DNA of 64,000 nt from Aldrovandia affinis (GCA_029706075.1 JAINUG010000087.1:558001-622000); one strand, 5' to 3'. Positions 46,691 through 60,191 are shown, numbered from the stretch's first letter. The notes: generated by a model not told the origin, from the letters alone. Translations and numbers: made by a program.

Positions 46691-49620
46691 ACTTCCAGAT
46701 ATGTGTGTGCAAAACTATACTAGATTGTATAACTTAGCTGTGGCAACACAGAGTGTGTCCATTCAGGGTGCATGGAGAGAACATTGCCGTCAGTCTAGTA
46801 ACTGCATTATATCTATGACTGAGGCAAGACCAAGACTCCATTAGCAGACACAGGGAGACACTGTGATTCGAGGGATGATGAGCAGTTCTTGATTTCAGGC
46901 AGAAAACCTCTGGACAGTCTGCAATGCTGTGCAGCCTCCAATTTATTATTTTGATTGGTTTATTGATTTATTTGTCAGGGACATAGCTAAAGCATTGGTA
47001 CAATGCAAGACAAGCATCAGATGCGTTGCATTAAGCGTTTATAGCCAAAGGCTAATTTCCAACACCTGTCCCTAATACACTATAGAGAAGAAGAAAAAAA
47101 TGTAAAGAATATATGCAAGAACACATTAGAATACATCCACTAAATACAGCAAAATAGAAAATGCTCAAACCAAAAAAATTGTAAGAAACTGTAAAGTACA
47201 TAATGAAACAATCATATAACATATGCTTTTATTTTCACACAAAGCTTGTGACCAAAGACAAAGTATAATCAAAGTGTCAGTCACTGTACATCACCATTTG
47301 CTTTTAAATGTCAAGGCACCACTGAAATCCCATGGGATATGTAGTCTACTAGAAAGGCGCTTATTTTCTTTATATTCTGGGTTTGAATGGACACACATAA
47401 TTCAGCCTTGTTTCTGTTTTTGCAGCATGTCGTTCATATATTTCACTCATACATTCATTCATAATTCATGTATTTTGTTCATAATTTCATTCAGGCTCCC
47501 AGAAATATCTAGGTTTTTAAATTCACACAACTATCTAAGAAGCTTTCTAAGAAGTTACAAGTATTGAGGAAAATACCCAACCCAGAGTCCTCTCTGTAAC
47601 CAGTCACAATCAGGAGGCAGATGGTGCTTCAAAATTCATGCTGTACTCAGGGTGGAAAGTCTAAGATCTGTGTCTGTTAGCATAAAGCCAGCAAGACGTT
47701 TACAGTCTCTTGGGAGAGCCTGTCATTACAAAGCCATTCACTTCTTCAGTATCAGAAGTATGCTTGAGCACTTGACACATTTGAGCACATTTGAACAAAT
47801 GTACTGATCACTATGCTTTTAATAAAGCAGGCAAAAAGCTCATTTCGGCATAATTCAGGTAGCCATGCCCTTTAAATCAAGTGAATACAGCATAAGCCCA
47901 AAATCAACTTTGTACAATCTAAACCAACCGTGACCCATAGCATGTCTGTTCCACCAACATTAGAGTGTGCTTCTGTAATGGCTCAGGCCTTGTTCGGCTG
48001 CACCGTCTGCCTTCTTTCACCACCGGTGCTGCGTCTAATGAGCCCCACAGCTGTGTGTAAATATATGCTGTTATTCTGACAGCTGATGCTCATGGGTGGG
48101 TGATATGCACGACATTTGTAAGCGTTCATCAAGCCCTCCTGATCTTGGCTGTTAGCCTTAACTGGGTCAAAAGCAGTGCAACCTGCCCTCCAGGACCAGC
48201 AGAGACCAAAGAGCCATTACAGTGAGGGATTAACATTTTTTGCCCTATCAAAAGAGGGCATTTGTGCAAGAATCTTTGTTTCTGAAACTGAAATATGCAC
48301 TGTAAGATGTGTCACAAATGCATGGTTTTCTGGGTAGAATTGAGGCTATATTAGTTTATATTTTAAATACAAAGTCTTATCACAGTGTTAAAGTTTTGGT
48401 GTTTCTATTGACGGAAACTGAACAGGGAGATGGCGCAGTATGTTGCTTGATGAGATTTTGATATGGCGGAAGGCAGGGTGACATCCCGAGTGCGGTTTGC
48501 ACTCTTCAGGGTCCACTTGTCTCAAGGGCCATCAATCCGAATGACTTGTTTGAGCGCTGACAAGATAGTTAACTCGCCAAATGAATCTGAGGGTTGCCGG
48601 ATTCACTGGCCTGCAGGCCATATTAGGAGAGGCGCGAGGCCCACAAGATCGGAGGGGGGCTCGAGCGAGCCGCAGGAAGCGCTAAGTCTGTCTGGTGGAA
48701 ATGGGGCTATTTTTAGCCCCGAGCAGAAGGGAAGAGCAGCACTGACTGTGCCTGGAGGGAGCAGAAGAGGAGCTCTGACTGTGTTTGAGCAGAAGATCAG
48801 CTCTGACAGAAGAGCAGAGGACAGAGCTTCCTGACCTGCCCCCGAGCCCCACGTTTCACCACACGTGCTGGCCCTCTGAGTTCACCTCTCCTCCCCCAAA
48901 AAATGTCTGTTTGACGGACAACTTAAATGAGAGTCTGGCTGTTTTAACGTATAAGGGACAGAATGTTTAATTGTCTTACAGGAATGACTCATATATAAAT
49001 CTCCTGGTTTCATATAGACGTATGAGTCTAATGTATAGGAGGAGCTGCGTTCGAGGCATGTGGCTCATTGGGACATGTCCATGACATAAACCAGTTGACG
49101 AACAAGGACAGGACATCAGCTATCTCAGGGGAATTGCACCCCATCCATCTCTTTTTTAATATGTAGTACCGAGCAGAGAGGGTTGAACTCCTGATCTTCC
49201 AGGGCCAGGGTGGACACTAACCTCAAGGCTGCTGAACCATGCATGGATTCATGCCAATGAATAGCTTTTCATTTTCAAGTATCTTTTGTACCCATGCTGT
49301 CGACAGTGAGTGGAGCAGGCTGTGCAGAATTGAATGAATGTCCCTATTTCTATAGGGGAACAGTTGCTATTTTTGTCCAACCTCGTGAATCTGCCTTTCC
49401 TGATCAACGACCGTGAATGGGCTAACAGGAGGCCTCTCACTCCAGGTTGCATGATGCATTGTGAGGGCAGAATGGGCATGTTGTGAGCAGTAAGCGCGTG
49501 GGCAGAGTGTGCCAGAGACCCCCTGCCCTGTATCTCAGTGGAAAATTGGTCATGGATGGTGTGACTTTCCACCTGTTCAGGTACAGGTTCACAGTGCGTG
49601 CTCACCTCAATAAAGCAGCA
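46691..49620. other. intergenic, nothing firm
   Basis: Near 46976-47070 a GTCAGGGACAT...CCTGTCCCTAATAC pair hints at short inverted ends, but the evidence is too weak for an element call. A GC-rich 123-codon frame at 48463-48834 has no recognised domain. Nothing else was identified. Confidence 0.4.
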
Positions 49621-49818
49621 ACCCAGAGGTATCCACACCTCACCTGTGTGATCAGCCACAACCCAGAGGTACCCACATCTCACCTGTGTGATCAGCCACA
49701 ACCCAGAGGTACCCACACCTCACCTGTGTGATCAGCCACAACCCAGAGGTACCCACACCTCACCTGTGTGATCAGCCACAACCCAGAGGTATCCACACCT
49801 CACCTGTGTGATCAGCTC
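49621..49818. repeat. 40-bp minisatellite, 5 units
   Basis: Units start ACCCAGAGGTACCCACACCT at 49621, 49661, 49701, 49741 and 49781 and end CACCTGTGTGATCAGCCACA. The period is exactly 40 bp, with only a few substitutions between units. The high homogeneity suggests recent expansion. Confidence 0.96.
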
Positions 49819-51510
49819 CCAAGAGCTTCTCTATATTCAACCTGCCCAGTCCCAATCCAGGGTTCTACCTTTCGGTGAAATCCTGATTCAGGTAATGTGC
49901 CAGTAGAATCTGTTTATAATATGTTTGTATTTATACACATATACACCTGCTGCCTCACATAAGCTAAGTTCTTGTTGCCTTTGGGATTTTGGTATGTAAA
50001 CAGCAGTGACTATCTCAATCCCCAAAGTCTTTGACTGTGTGATGGTGCTTACTGATTAATCCCTGGGCTAGCATTGGTCCTGTTAAAAGATGAGGACTCT
50101 GGATGAATCAAAGGCTGAGAATGCATCAGGATTGCTCTTGACACGTCTTTCCCGCACAGGTCCTGATCTCCAGTTTTTCATACGGACCTATCTGTTGGTT
50201 TGGTAGCCTTATTCAGCTGATGGTGCATATGACTTACACATGACATGCAAGCAATGCACTCGCATTCCTGCACATAATGGTGCAGAACATAGCGGTTAGT
50301 CAGCTGCAGTTATTATTACGATTGCGCTCGACACATTTGTGGTTTTTATAGATGTTTATGTGCCTGGTGTGCTAAAGTGCATGAGACTCAGGGGATTACG
50401 GCCGCCTTTCATTGGATAGGGCTGTGCTTCCTGCTGATATCACAGCACCTGTGCAGACAGCTCCAGTGCCCGGGAATAAAGAGCAAACCCTTGCATTGCA
50501 TGCATAGACAGCATCGCGCCACAGTAGATTGAACTGTAGCTGAATCCACCCTCTCACGTTTGGTGTCCTACCCACCTCACAGACTACCATGTAGCGAAGA
50601 CGGACTGTGGAGTTAGTTTACCTTTCTCCTTCCACAGTCCAAACCAGGCAGCACAAGTCAGATCAGCACAGTTTGTACTAACAAGGCCACCTTCGTGCCC
50701 AACGATGATGGGGTGGGGGTGCTTGGGTCAATGGGGCACACAGGGTACCGCATTGTAGCATCGATGCATTAACAAACAGCCACTGTGGCCCCCAGGGTTC
50801 TGAGGTGCACAGCTAGATCAAGGGGCATCAGTGCTTTCTTGTTCTCCAAGAAAGAGGGAGTGGGAGTTGCAGAGAGACTTTGCCTGGAGGCTGGTGTCTG
50901 AGAAGGAGGCTGTATGCACTTATGGCATAATTGTGTGTGTGTGTGTGTCTGTGTGTGTGTTGGGGGAGATGGGGGTGGGGAGGAAAGGGGGATGGGGGAG
51001 TGGCAGCAGTGGGATGATTAGGCCTGCCACTGCTTACTTGACAGTTGCCTCAGGAGGATAATGTGTCGAGGAAGGTCTGAATGTTTTCCCTGCATGTGAA
51101 ACATTCAAGTCATTGCCACCCTTCACACCCTCTTTTTTTAACCGCCCTATCTATTAACCATATGTGCTTCAACATCAAGTTCCCCCCTCAAATAACCAGC
51201 AGGATAAGTGATTCTTAGAAAATCTCTCAGTTAATATTATATCCTGGTGGCTGGTAGTGAAGATTGCCACTTGCTGTGCACTTAAGATGGTGGTAATTCA
51301 CATTTTTCATGATTTTTCCTTACGCATTGGTTATTGTATAGACTGTAGTACAAAGCATTGAGAATTTCACTCTTTACTCACATTTCCAATAAAATGGAAA
51401 GCTAAACACAGGGGAGCAGTAACCAGATGCAATCCATGTGCTAAGTCTTTTACAGTTTCCTGTAACGTCATGACTGGGGTTCTGTGCCTCGGAGCAATGT
51501 CAACCAAATA
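49819..51510. other. intergenic, nothing recognised
   Basis: Contains a short GT run (50931-50960) followed by a G-rich patch (50961-51003). No gene or mobile element was recognised. Confidence 0.4.
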
Positions 51511-52805
51511 CATTTTTACATTTTCATTTTAGGCATTTAGCAGACAGAGCGACCAAAAGCGCATTTATACATGGTAAGATTAATCATAGTTAGTGCAAGA
51601 GATGAGTGTAGTAACACTGCAACAGACATCAGTGTTGGCAGCTGCACACCGTGCCTGTAACACAGGGAAGGAAAAGAGTAGTTTTCAAAAAATATGTATT
51701 TTATTACATTTTTAAACATGTAAACAGTGGTGATGGCAGTTAATTAATGTATAGAATCAGTAGTAGTGGAGCCTGAAGAGGTGAGTTTTTAATCTATTGC
51801 GGAAGATGATTCCACGGTCCTGACCGAGTGCAGAAGATCATTCCACCACCGGGGGGTCAGGACAGAGAAGAGGCGAGACTGCGAGGAATGGCTGCCGGAC
51901 GCCCGAAGAAATGGAACAGTCAGTTTGCCACAGGAGGCAGAGCAGATGAGTATCTGGAGGTAAGGGGGAGCAGAGGGCTCAGCACCAGTGATTGCCAGCC
52001 CCCTTGCCAGCACCAGTGATTTTTGAATACGTGCTGCAATAGGGAGCCGGTGCAGTGTGGTGAGTAGTGGAATGACATGCATGAACTTGGGTTGGTTGAA
52101 AACTAGGTTTGCGGTGGCATTCTGCACTAGTTGCAGTGGCTTGATGGCACAGCCCAGTAAGCTTGCCAGCAAGGAATTGCAGTAGTCCAGATATGAGATT
52201 ACCAAAACCTAGACCAGGAGTTGTGTGGTCTCTTGAGTGAAGAATGGGCAAATTCTCTGGATGTTGTGGAGGGAGAATCAGCAGGTCCAGGTGATCACTG
52301 CGATGTGTCCCAAGAAGCACAGCTAGTCATCCAGGGTCGCTCCAAGGCTCCTGGCAGACTGAGATGGAGACACTATGGAGCCCTCCTCGGTGATTGAAGC
52401 ATAAATCATCGGGGAGCTCTTCGCTGGGAGGAAGAGCAGCTTTGTCTTCCCCAGGTTCAGCTTCAGGTGGTGGGTGGACATCCAAGCAGAGATGTCTGCC
52501 AGGCATGCAGAGATATGCGCCAGGACCTGGGTTTCAGAAGGAGAGAAGAAGAGAAAGAGTTGAGTGTCATCAGCATAACAGTATGCGAAAAACCATGAGC
52601 AGAGATAAACAAACCAAGTGACTTGGTATACCGGGAGAATAAGAGGGGGCCTAGCACTGAGCCCTGCGGGACTCCGGTAGAGAGGGTGTGGGGAGAGGAG
52701 AGGGATCCTCTCCAGGTTACCTGGTAGGACCGGTCAGCCAGGTACGATTCAAACCATGCCAGTGCAGATCCTGAGATTCCCATCTCGGCGAGAGATGACC
52801 CATGC
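51511..52805 (-). mobile_element. L2-clade LINE, 5'-truncated and mutated
   Basis: Minus-strand fragments of the reverse transcriptase are clear. GISGSALAWFESYLADRSYQV and GVPQGSVLGPLLFS lie at 52463-52783 (RT motif with the SVLGP core). After a gap with shifts, SYLDYCNSLLASL, IKPLQLVQNATANLVFN and RWWNDLLHSVR lie at 51789-52205. The YADD catalytic box falls in a damaged stretch. The 3' tail (reverse of CATTTAGCAGAC with TGAAAATGTAAAAATG) is at the left end. This copy is dead. Confidence 0.93.
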
Positions 52806-54454
52806 TCAATGGATAAGAATAGTCAGCACAATTATCAGACTGCTCCACACTACAAGCTGAGATATTTCACCCATGAAACACAGCACAAGGCTTTATATAA
52901 TTTCATCAGTATTTAGCATATCTATGGTTCTTATATCGACATACGTATATACAAGCCACAACCACAAGGTTAGTTTTCAAGACTTTTGTGTTGTACTATA
53001 GCTTAGTGCAGCCTAGTGCACTGCCCACATCCTTCTTTCATTAAGCAACTGTTTTCCTAGAAGCACTTTGGTACGTGAAATGTGATTTATAAATAAAATG
53101 TATTTACTGTTTTCATAATTATTCTTATCATTCTTATTAATGCCATGCGAGGTCCACATAATGAAATGACTGAAAGATGAAGCTGACTAAAATTCTGTGG
53201 ATACTGCAGGCCTTAGCCTGGAGCTGCCCATCCCTGCCCTTCCCCTCTGTGTTTGCGTCAGAAGGACTGCATTTAAATACACTGCATCACGGAAGCAAGG
53301 TGAAACAGTGTATGCCCCTGTGCTCTCTCTGTATGAAAACAGTGGCATCATTTGATACATTAATGTGTTTTGCACCATAAACCATGTAGTCACATTACAA
53401 GTTGCAAATTGGGAAATGTATGCCTACGCCAAAATATTGCCACACAGAATTATGAAAGTGAATGTAAAATGCTTTATGAAAATATTTATGAAACTTAATG
53501 CTCTTTGTAAAATGCCTCAAATGTCCCTGCCATCACAGTGAGTCCACAGTCACAACATCAACCATCTATAGTTTATGCCTAACGGCCTTCTTGTAAAAAT
53601 TCTCTGTCTGTCATCAATGTCAAAAGCTACAAATTCTGATGAGCGTTTTATGTATGGCGGTGTTGTGCCATGTGGTAAGGAGAGAGGTGGGCGTGTAGCC
53701 GACTGGTCACATGGCCAGATGCAGTAAAACTGTTTTGGCTCCACCTGCAGAGTCGGGAATACTTGGCCGGGGCAAATGTTTTCCCTGTGACGTTGGCAGT
53801 TGACCAGCGCTGGTCACCATGGCAATCATGTTTTGAATTGAATTAGTGTTTACCTGCCCCCTCCCCCCATCCCCTAAGGACAGACAGCACACAGCTGCTG
53901 TTGTGGAAAGGACAGACCTGCAAATAAATATTTCTGTGTATTTTTAGCTTCTCCAACCCTTATTGTTCAAAGTACATGGGGTATGCAGTATATCCTGGAA
54001 ATTCATAGAGGTGGATTTATTTATTTTGGATTCTGTTTAAACACTAGGACACAAAAAAGGTATTTCTGGAAATTGGAATGGGTCATTTAAGGGCGTTCTC
54101 CTTTGTGTTCGGCATGTCTCAAAAAACGTTTTTTTAGCTAATGTTTACACGTGTTATGCTTTTCTTTTCTTTTTTTTTTGGTAGGTGGGAGTTGTGTAAC
54201 GAATATATCCAGGAACAGCCAAACAGACATGCCCCTTAGTTATTTTGCGGAGTAATAATGATAAAATCTTATTCCATGCGGATTGGACATTGAAATACAT
54301 TTCTGATATTGTCCTGCAATACTAGGCTTTAGGGCTAAAGGGCTTTAGTCTGTCTTTCACTCACTCTGTCATCATCTTTCCATCTCTTGCTTTCCCTGTC
54401 TTCCTCTTTTACCCTCCCTCGTTTTCTGAATGCAGTCCCAACACAGTTTATTTA
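52806..54454. other. intergenic, nothing recognised
   Basis: Only short chance frames and a poly-T run near 54167. No repeat family was identified. Confidence 0.4.
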
Positions 54455-54660
54455 GGTGTGTCTTACCAAGGGGGGAATACTTATGCAATCAATTATTGTC
54501 TGTTTTTATTGGTAATTAATTAAGAAAAAGCTTTAGTGTTGAGTATTTTATGTTGATCAGTGGCAAGAAATTCCAATGAAATCCATTTGGACTCCATGAA
54601 GTAAGAAAATAAAATGTGAAAAATGACAAAGGGGGTGAATTTTTCATATCCATTGTAATG
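54455..54660 (+). mobile_element. Tc1-like transposon 3' terminal fragment
   Basis: CCAAGGGGGGAATACTTATGC, then AGAAAATAAAATGTGAAAAA, then CAAAGGGGGTGAATTTTTCAT, is the characteristic 3' region of a fish Tc1-like family with GGGGGTGAATACTTTTGA-type ends. No transposase remains. Confidence 0.7.
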
Positions 54661-54799
54661 TAGTAATAAAGAAAAAAACAGTAAAGAAACAAAATTGAGT
54701 TTACTCCAATGTTTACTTATCCATTCACATTTTTGAAGGTCCGGATCACAGATGCAACGGTGAAGCGGCTCAGTTTTGGCTGCACTCTTTTCACAGCCC

Positions 54800-55532
54800 C
54801 CCTCAAGGTCAAAACATTGTTGATCACATGATTGCCCTGGTGATCTCGGCTTGTGCCATCAAGCCATTGCAACTAGTCCAGAATGCTGCCGCACGTCTGG
54901 TGTTCAATCTACCCAAGTTCACCCATGTCACCCTCTACTCTCCTCTCTGCACTGGCTCCCCATCACAGCACGCATCAGATTCAAATCACTGGTGCTTGCC
55001 TTTCAGGTGGCTAGAGGAACTGCTCCCCCTTACCTCCAGACACTCATCACACCCTACCCCCCAGCCAGACCCCTCCGCTCCGCCTCCTTTGGCAAACTGA
55101 CTGTCCCATCCCTCCAGGTTCCCGGCAGCCGCTCCTCGTGGTCTTGCTTCTTCTCTGTCCTGACCCCTGGACCGGTGGTGGAACGACCTTCCACAATCGG
55201 TCAGGACCGCTGAATCACTTGCAATCTTCCGCAAGAGACTCAAAACCCACTCCACTACCACTGAATTGTCATCACCACTGCCGACTTGCTCAACAGTTCT
55301 TGTAGATGTATCCCTGCCTTCTCATTTAATAAAAAAAAACAAAAAAACACTAACCTTTTCCTTCTCAGTGTTACAGGTATGGTAAGCAGCTGCCTACGAC
55401 AATGTCTATCACTGTCTTACTGCACTGATCTCTTGCGCAAACTATGATTGTTCCTACCATGTATTAATGCACATCTTGTGAGTTGCTCTGGATAAGAGCG
55501 TCTGCTAAATGCTTAAAATGTAAAATGTTTCC
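54800..55532 (+). mobile_element. L2-clade LINE 3' fragment
   Basis: It encodes CAIKPLQLVQNAAARLVFN, then PKFTHVT, and in another frame LHWLPITARIRFKSLVLAF, so there is at least one shift. The tail is GAGTTGCTCTGGATAAGAGC, then GTCTGCTAAATGC, then AAAATGTAAAATG. It is the same family as 51511-52805 and 61595-61985, on the opposite strand. Confidence 0.92.
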
Positions 55533-56049
55533 CAGATTTCATTCATTAGATCTGAATGACAGTGCTTTCCTTGTGAACACATGAGGCTTTATTTATGAAG
55601 ACTGTGCTGAATGAGGAGAATTGTGTTCCATGTTTTGCAAAAAGGTAATTTTGATAATGCCGTTTGTGCGAAAACAAGCGAAATGGGTAGAGCATCATCT
55701 GTAACGGAGAGGTGAACTTTCTGACGTGCATATGAACAGCACGCACCATGGAGCCCGGCCTGACGTTAACCCCCCCTCTCCCCCATGTCACACTGAGCCC
55801 TATTAAGAGCACTGGCAGAGTTGGGAACAGGAATCTCTCATGCCTCCATAAATCTCAGGGCATCGGCAGGACAGGCTATCAGCACAGCTGCCTCTCTTCT
55901 GCGTTTCTGCTCCTCACATGACAGGCAGCTGTCAGGTGCGTATCAAACACCCTCGTTGAACTTTCAGACAGCCGAGCCCGCCCCCAGACATGAGGCAAGA
56001 GATACGCATAATATCAGGCCCCGCCCATCTCTTGACAGCGTGACTGTGC
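55533..56049. other. intergenic, nothing recognised
   Basis: No gene, repeat or RNA feature seen. Confidence 0.4.
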
Positions 56050-56292
56050 ATGTGTATGCAAGAGTGTGTGTGTCTGTGTTTCTGTGCATGTCTGTATGAG
56101 AGAAAGAGTGTGTGTTTGTGTGAGTGTGAGGGAAAGAGTATGTGTCTGTGTTTGGATGTGTGAGAAAGAGTGTGTGTCTGTGTGTGTGCATGTGTGGATG
56201 TGTGAGAAAGAGTGTGTGTCTATGTTTGTGTGTGAGAAAAAGTGTGTGTGTGTGTGTGAGAAACTATGTCTGTGTGTCTGTGTTTGTGCACA

Positions 56293-56326
<34 letters not shown>

Positions 56327-56415
56327 AGAGAGAAAGAGTATGTGTCTGTGTTGGTGTGTGAGAGTTTGTGTGAGAGAACGCATACATGCATTTGAGTGCA
56401 TACATACAGTATGTA
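56050..56415. repeat. GT/GA-rich satellite block
   Basis: Long runs of GTGTGTCTGTG and GAGAAAGAGT words in irregular alternation. The right edge (about 56358-56412, with TGAGAGAACGCATACATGCA) is the inverse of 60608-60660. Several long open frames here are low-complexity artefacts. Confidence 0.9.
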
Positions 56416-58903
56416 TCAGGTAAACAGATGATGCACTGCCTTCACAAAATCGCAATCAATAGGACAAGCCAGAGGGGTTGCATCAGTAGAGGCAAGGAAA
56501 GCATGACTTGCTGGATCACAGTGCTCTTGTAGCTGCTAATATCAATAAAGGCTGTGGGCCACCAGAGTCCATGAGCTTGCTGGGATCATTGACACGTGCA
56601 GAGCAGTTTTCAGTTGACTGGTCTCTCCATAGCCTGCTTGTGTGAGGTCATCCCTGAACGGCGTGTCAAGCAGCCTATCCAGGCCTGGCTGCAGGCACAG
56701 TTATGCTCTCTCTGCAGTCTGGGAAGACATACTGTAGTTAAGCTGGATAAAAAGGACAGATGGGTAACTTTATTTCTAAATTGCTTTGTTAGCTTGTTAA
56801 AATGCCATCAGGGGAGCACCCAAAACAGCCCTGGAATATTTTGCCTAAGCAGAGACCACACCAGGGTTGCGATCAATTCCATTTCAATTCATTCAATTCA
56901 GGAAAAGAATTGAAATGCAGTTGATGAATTGAAAAATCCCTATAGAACATTATGGATATTTTTGAATTCATGAATTGCATTTCTGTTCCTTTCCTGAATT
57001 TGAATTTGAGTTTGAAATGGAACTGACCCTGTTGAAGCCTGTTAGCACACTGTTCACATCACTCACTGGCCTAGCTGGGCATCTGTGACACTATATGGAT
57101 GCTACTTACCTAAAAAAACCAAGACTGAATCTTATTGTTTATTAGGGACAATAAATCAGAGAATATGATTTTTAAAGATATAAGTTATGGGGGCCACAGG
57201 TAAATGGTGCTTTGAAATATTTTCACTCACAGTGATAGGTTGTTTTCCTTCTATTTCTTAGAATAGTACCTGGAGGGGACGTCTAACAAAAAATATCTGT
57301 AATTTATCTCAAAATTACAATTTAACACATACATCTAAATAATGCTTGAAAATGTCATTTTAGTTTTTTGAAAATAGCATAGCATTAACAGGCTTCTCAA
57401 AGTTTTAACATATATATAAAAGTAATTTCAAATATTTAACCTGCTGTACTGCCAACGAACAATTGTGTAGGTAGAAAAAAACAACACTTTATTTGTTGTG
57501 AAACTGAATGCAAGGGTGAATTGAAGCTATGCCAAGTGCAGCACACTACATCCAAAGTGAAAGACAGACCTTTCCGTTTCCTCACCATTACAGAAGGATG
57601 AAAATAAAAGCATGGATATTATTCATTTTTATATGTGGGTTATTATCTAATTTAGGAATGCGGTCCGGCTGCTTTAACTGGCTGGCTCTCGGGTGGCGCA
57701 TCACTAGCGTTGCTGCGGTCGCATCAGGACATCAGGTCTGTGTGGAAAGCGTCATTCACCATTACCTGCTGAGGGTAATCAGATTAGCAGGGGCTGCATG
57801 TCATCAGTCCAGCGTCAACGCGGCTAACGCCCAGCGACATCAGACCCCAGAGCAAACACGAGCCGTGGTGAGCGGGGGACGATGGAACAGGGCCACTGTT
57901 CCTGACTGACACCTGAGCACAGGTGATAACCTCGACCCTGTTTGGATCAAAGGTATCAGACCAGACTTCTCATACTAGGGTGGGGCCTTATGGTGGGTGA
58001 CTTAGTGATTAACGTTTGTGCCTCTAGACGTCACTGCGAGTACCAGGAGTAATACGATTTTCTTACACTTTCCTGGTCTGTGGACAAGGTCTTCTCAGCC
58101 AACAGCTGACTTCCTCTTCTCAGCCTACTTCCTCTTGGAATGTTTTCCACCAGTCAGTGCTGTAAAATTCCTCCATGTTTACAGTCGTTGTTGGCGTCAA
58201 GAAAAACGTTTTTAAATGGATGAGGAAGCAACATTTTTCATCTGTGTTCTAAGAGGAAGGTAGTGTAAGTGTAGACACTGGCACTGAATTTCCATTTTCT
58301 CATCCAATCAGTGCCTGACAGGTATATTGTCTGGGAATTTCATATGCACACCATGCCACAATGCTTCAGGGGTAACAGTGTGAATACGTACAATTTCCTG
58401 CAGTCAGAATCGAAAGCACATCGCATCCAGTGATAGCTGACTGTGATCAAAGAGAAAGTCATTATTTCACCCTGCAATACAATTCCATTTCCCACCTGCA
58501 ATTCATCACTGAATACAATGTATTGAAATATTATTTTAGGAACCTCGTTAAAACCCAATCATAATATTTCTTTGCTAATTGCTCTTATGAGTAATTGTTG
58601 GGCAACAAAGTAAGCCTATAATATAAGGTAAGGTTCATAATTAGGCTCAATATTCATTAGTATGGTGTACTTATGCTGCGTTATTTGCTACACACTGTTT
58701 TATTATTGTTATATTTTTGTTATAGCATTTTTTTAATCTGTTATTGTTGCCTATGTGGCTGTGACATGCATGGAATGTATCATGCCATTTGTCTTGTAAA
58801 ACTGCTCTGGATCAGAAGAGCTATCAAATAAACAAGGAGATAAAAAATATCCAAACCAGTCTCATATCACTATTTTGAAACGCCATTTATGTGTAAATAA
58901 TGT
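56416..58903. other. intergenic, nothing firm
   Basis: At 56870-57020 AATTCAATTC/GAATTGAAATG words recur in both orientations, a small palindromic AT-rich patch. A 126-codon frame at 57529-57909 contains a hydrophobic stretch (KAWILFIFICGLLSNLG) but no recognised family. No RNA gene was found. Confidence 0.4.
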
Positions 58904-59452
58904 ATACAGGTAACTGGCAAAATAAAGGAAGCACCAACATAAAATGTTTTAGTGGCGTTTTAGGACGTTGGGCCATCATGAGTTGGCAGAACAGCTTCAA
59001 TGTGCCTTTGCATAGATTCTACAAGCGTCTGAAACTATTGGAGGGATGCAGCACCATTCTTTCACAAGAAATCCCATCATATTTTCAGAATTTCATAACT
59101 TCCATATATTTTGTTCATTGTGGTGGAAAATGCTGTCTCAGGCACCTCTCCAGAATCTCCCATAAGTATTCAACTGGGTTGAGATCTGGTAACTGAGACA
59201 TCCATGGCATATGGTTTACATCGTCACTGAAGCACGTGCCAAACATGCCCCAACAGTCACCCCTATTTCAAAGTCTCTGAGATCTCTTCTTCGAGCCATG
59301 GTAGACTAATTAAGGGGCAACTGGGAGTGCCCAGCATTTTTATGCATAGCCCTAGGCATGATGGGATGATAATTGCTTATTTAACTCAAGAACCACACCT
59401 GTGTGGAAGCATCTGCTTTCAATATATAAGGGTCTGATCTAATATACAGTAC
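58904..59452 (-). mobile_element. Tc1-like transposon, right end missing
   Basis: It begins TACAGGTAACTGGCAAAATA, the same terminus family as 24541. Minus-strand transposase fragments include QLPDLNPVEYLWEILE (about 59143-59190), with the catalytic Glu retained in NPVEYLW. The opposite inverted end is not found: the element stops where the next Tc1 element begins, after AATATATAAGGGTCTGATC. Confidence 0.85.
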
Positions 59453-59454
59453 CA

Positions 59455-59935
59455 GTCAATAGTTTGATTACACCTGCTGGAAACGAGGTTTATTTCATAA
59501 TTGACAATGTTTTACACCATATAGGTTTCTGTAAATACTTTTAAGGAACATAAAAGCAATGTTCAAGAAAATTGAAAATTGTCTCAAAATCTTGGATAAC
59601 TCAAAATAGCCACCCTTTGCCTTCATAACAGCCTCACAAACACAGTTAATTTGGTTAAGTTTCAGCAGGAAATCACCTGACATGTCTTCCCAGCTCTCCT
59701 GCATCAATTCCCAGAGATACTCGTGGGTTGCTTTGCATTGACTCTTCTGTCCAATTTGTCCCATACAAGTTCTATGGGACTGAGGTCTGGACACTGGGCA
59801 GGCCAGGTCATTAGTTGGAGTTGGCCTTCATGTTCCTCCTTCACCAGATAGTTCTTGCACAACTTCAAGGTCTGTTTCGGGTCGTTATCTTGCTGAAGAA
59901 TGAAGTTGTAATCCAGATGGAAAGATTGTACTCAA
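59455..59935 (-). mobile_element. second Tc1-like transposon, abutting the first
   Basis: It begins CAGTACCAGTCAATAGTTTG directly after a TA. The minus strand carries a readable transposase C-terminus in pieces: FILQQDNDPKQTLK, with the second catalytic Asp; CPDLSPIELVWD, with the catalytic Glu; and VMKAKGGYF near the end. The far end is lost beside the CA-rich block. A frame 59495-59794 covers part of it. Confidence 0.87.
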
Positions 59936-60024
59936 ATCTTTGACTCGTACTGCATATTATATCAGATTGAGACAGGTAAACATATCAACATTTTATTCGA
60001 GAGATTCAAGAGGGACTGTAGTCA

Positions 60025-60081
60025 CATACACATACACACGCATGTACACACTCACACACACACATGCACACACACATATGG

Positions 60082-60119
<38 letters not shown>

Positions 60120-60191
60120 GTATATACAAACACACATACACACATATGTACATACACACACACATATTCACATACATGCACATACATATAT

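Noticed and set aside
48463-48834. 123-codon GC-rich frame
   Set aside because: No recognised domain and the composition follows local GC content. It could be an exon, but nothing in the sequence supports it beyond being open.
49621-49818. CRISPR-like regular repeats
   Set aside because: The units are contiguous with no variable spacers, in a vertebrate genome. They are a minisatellite.
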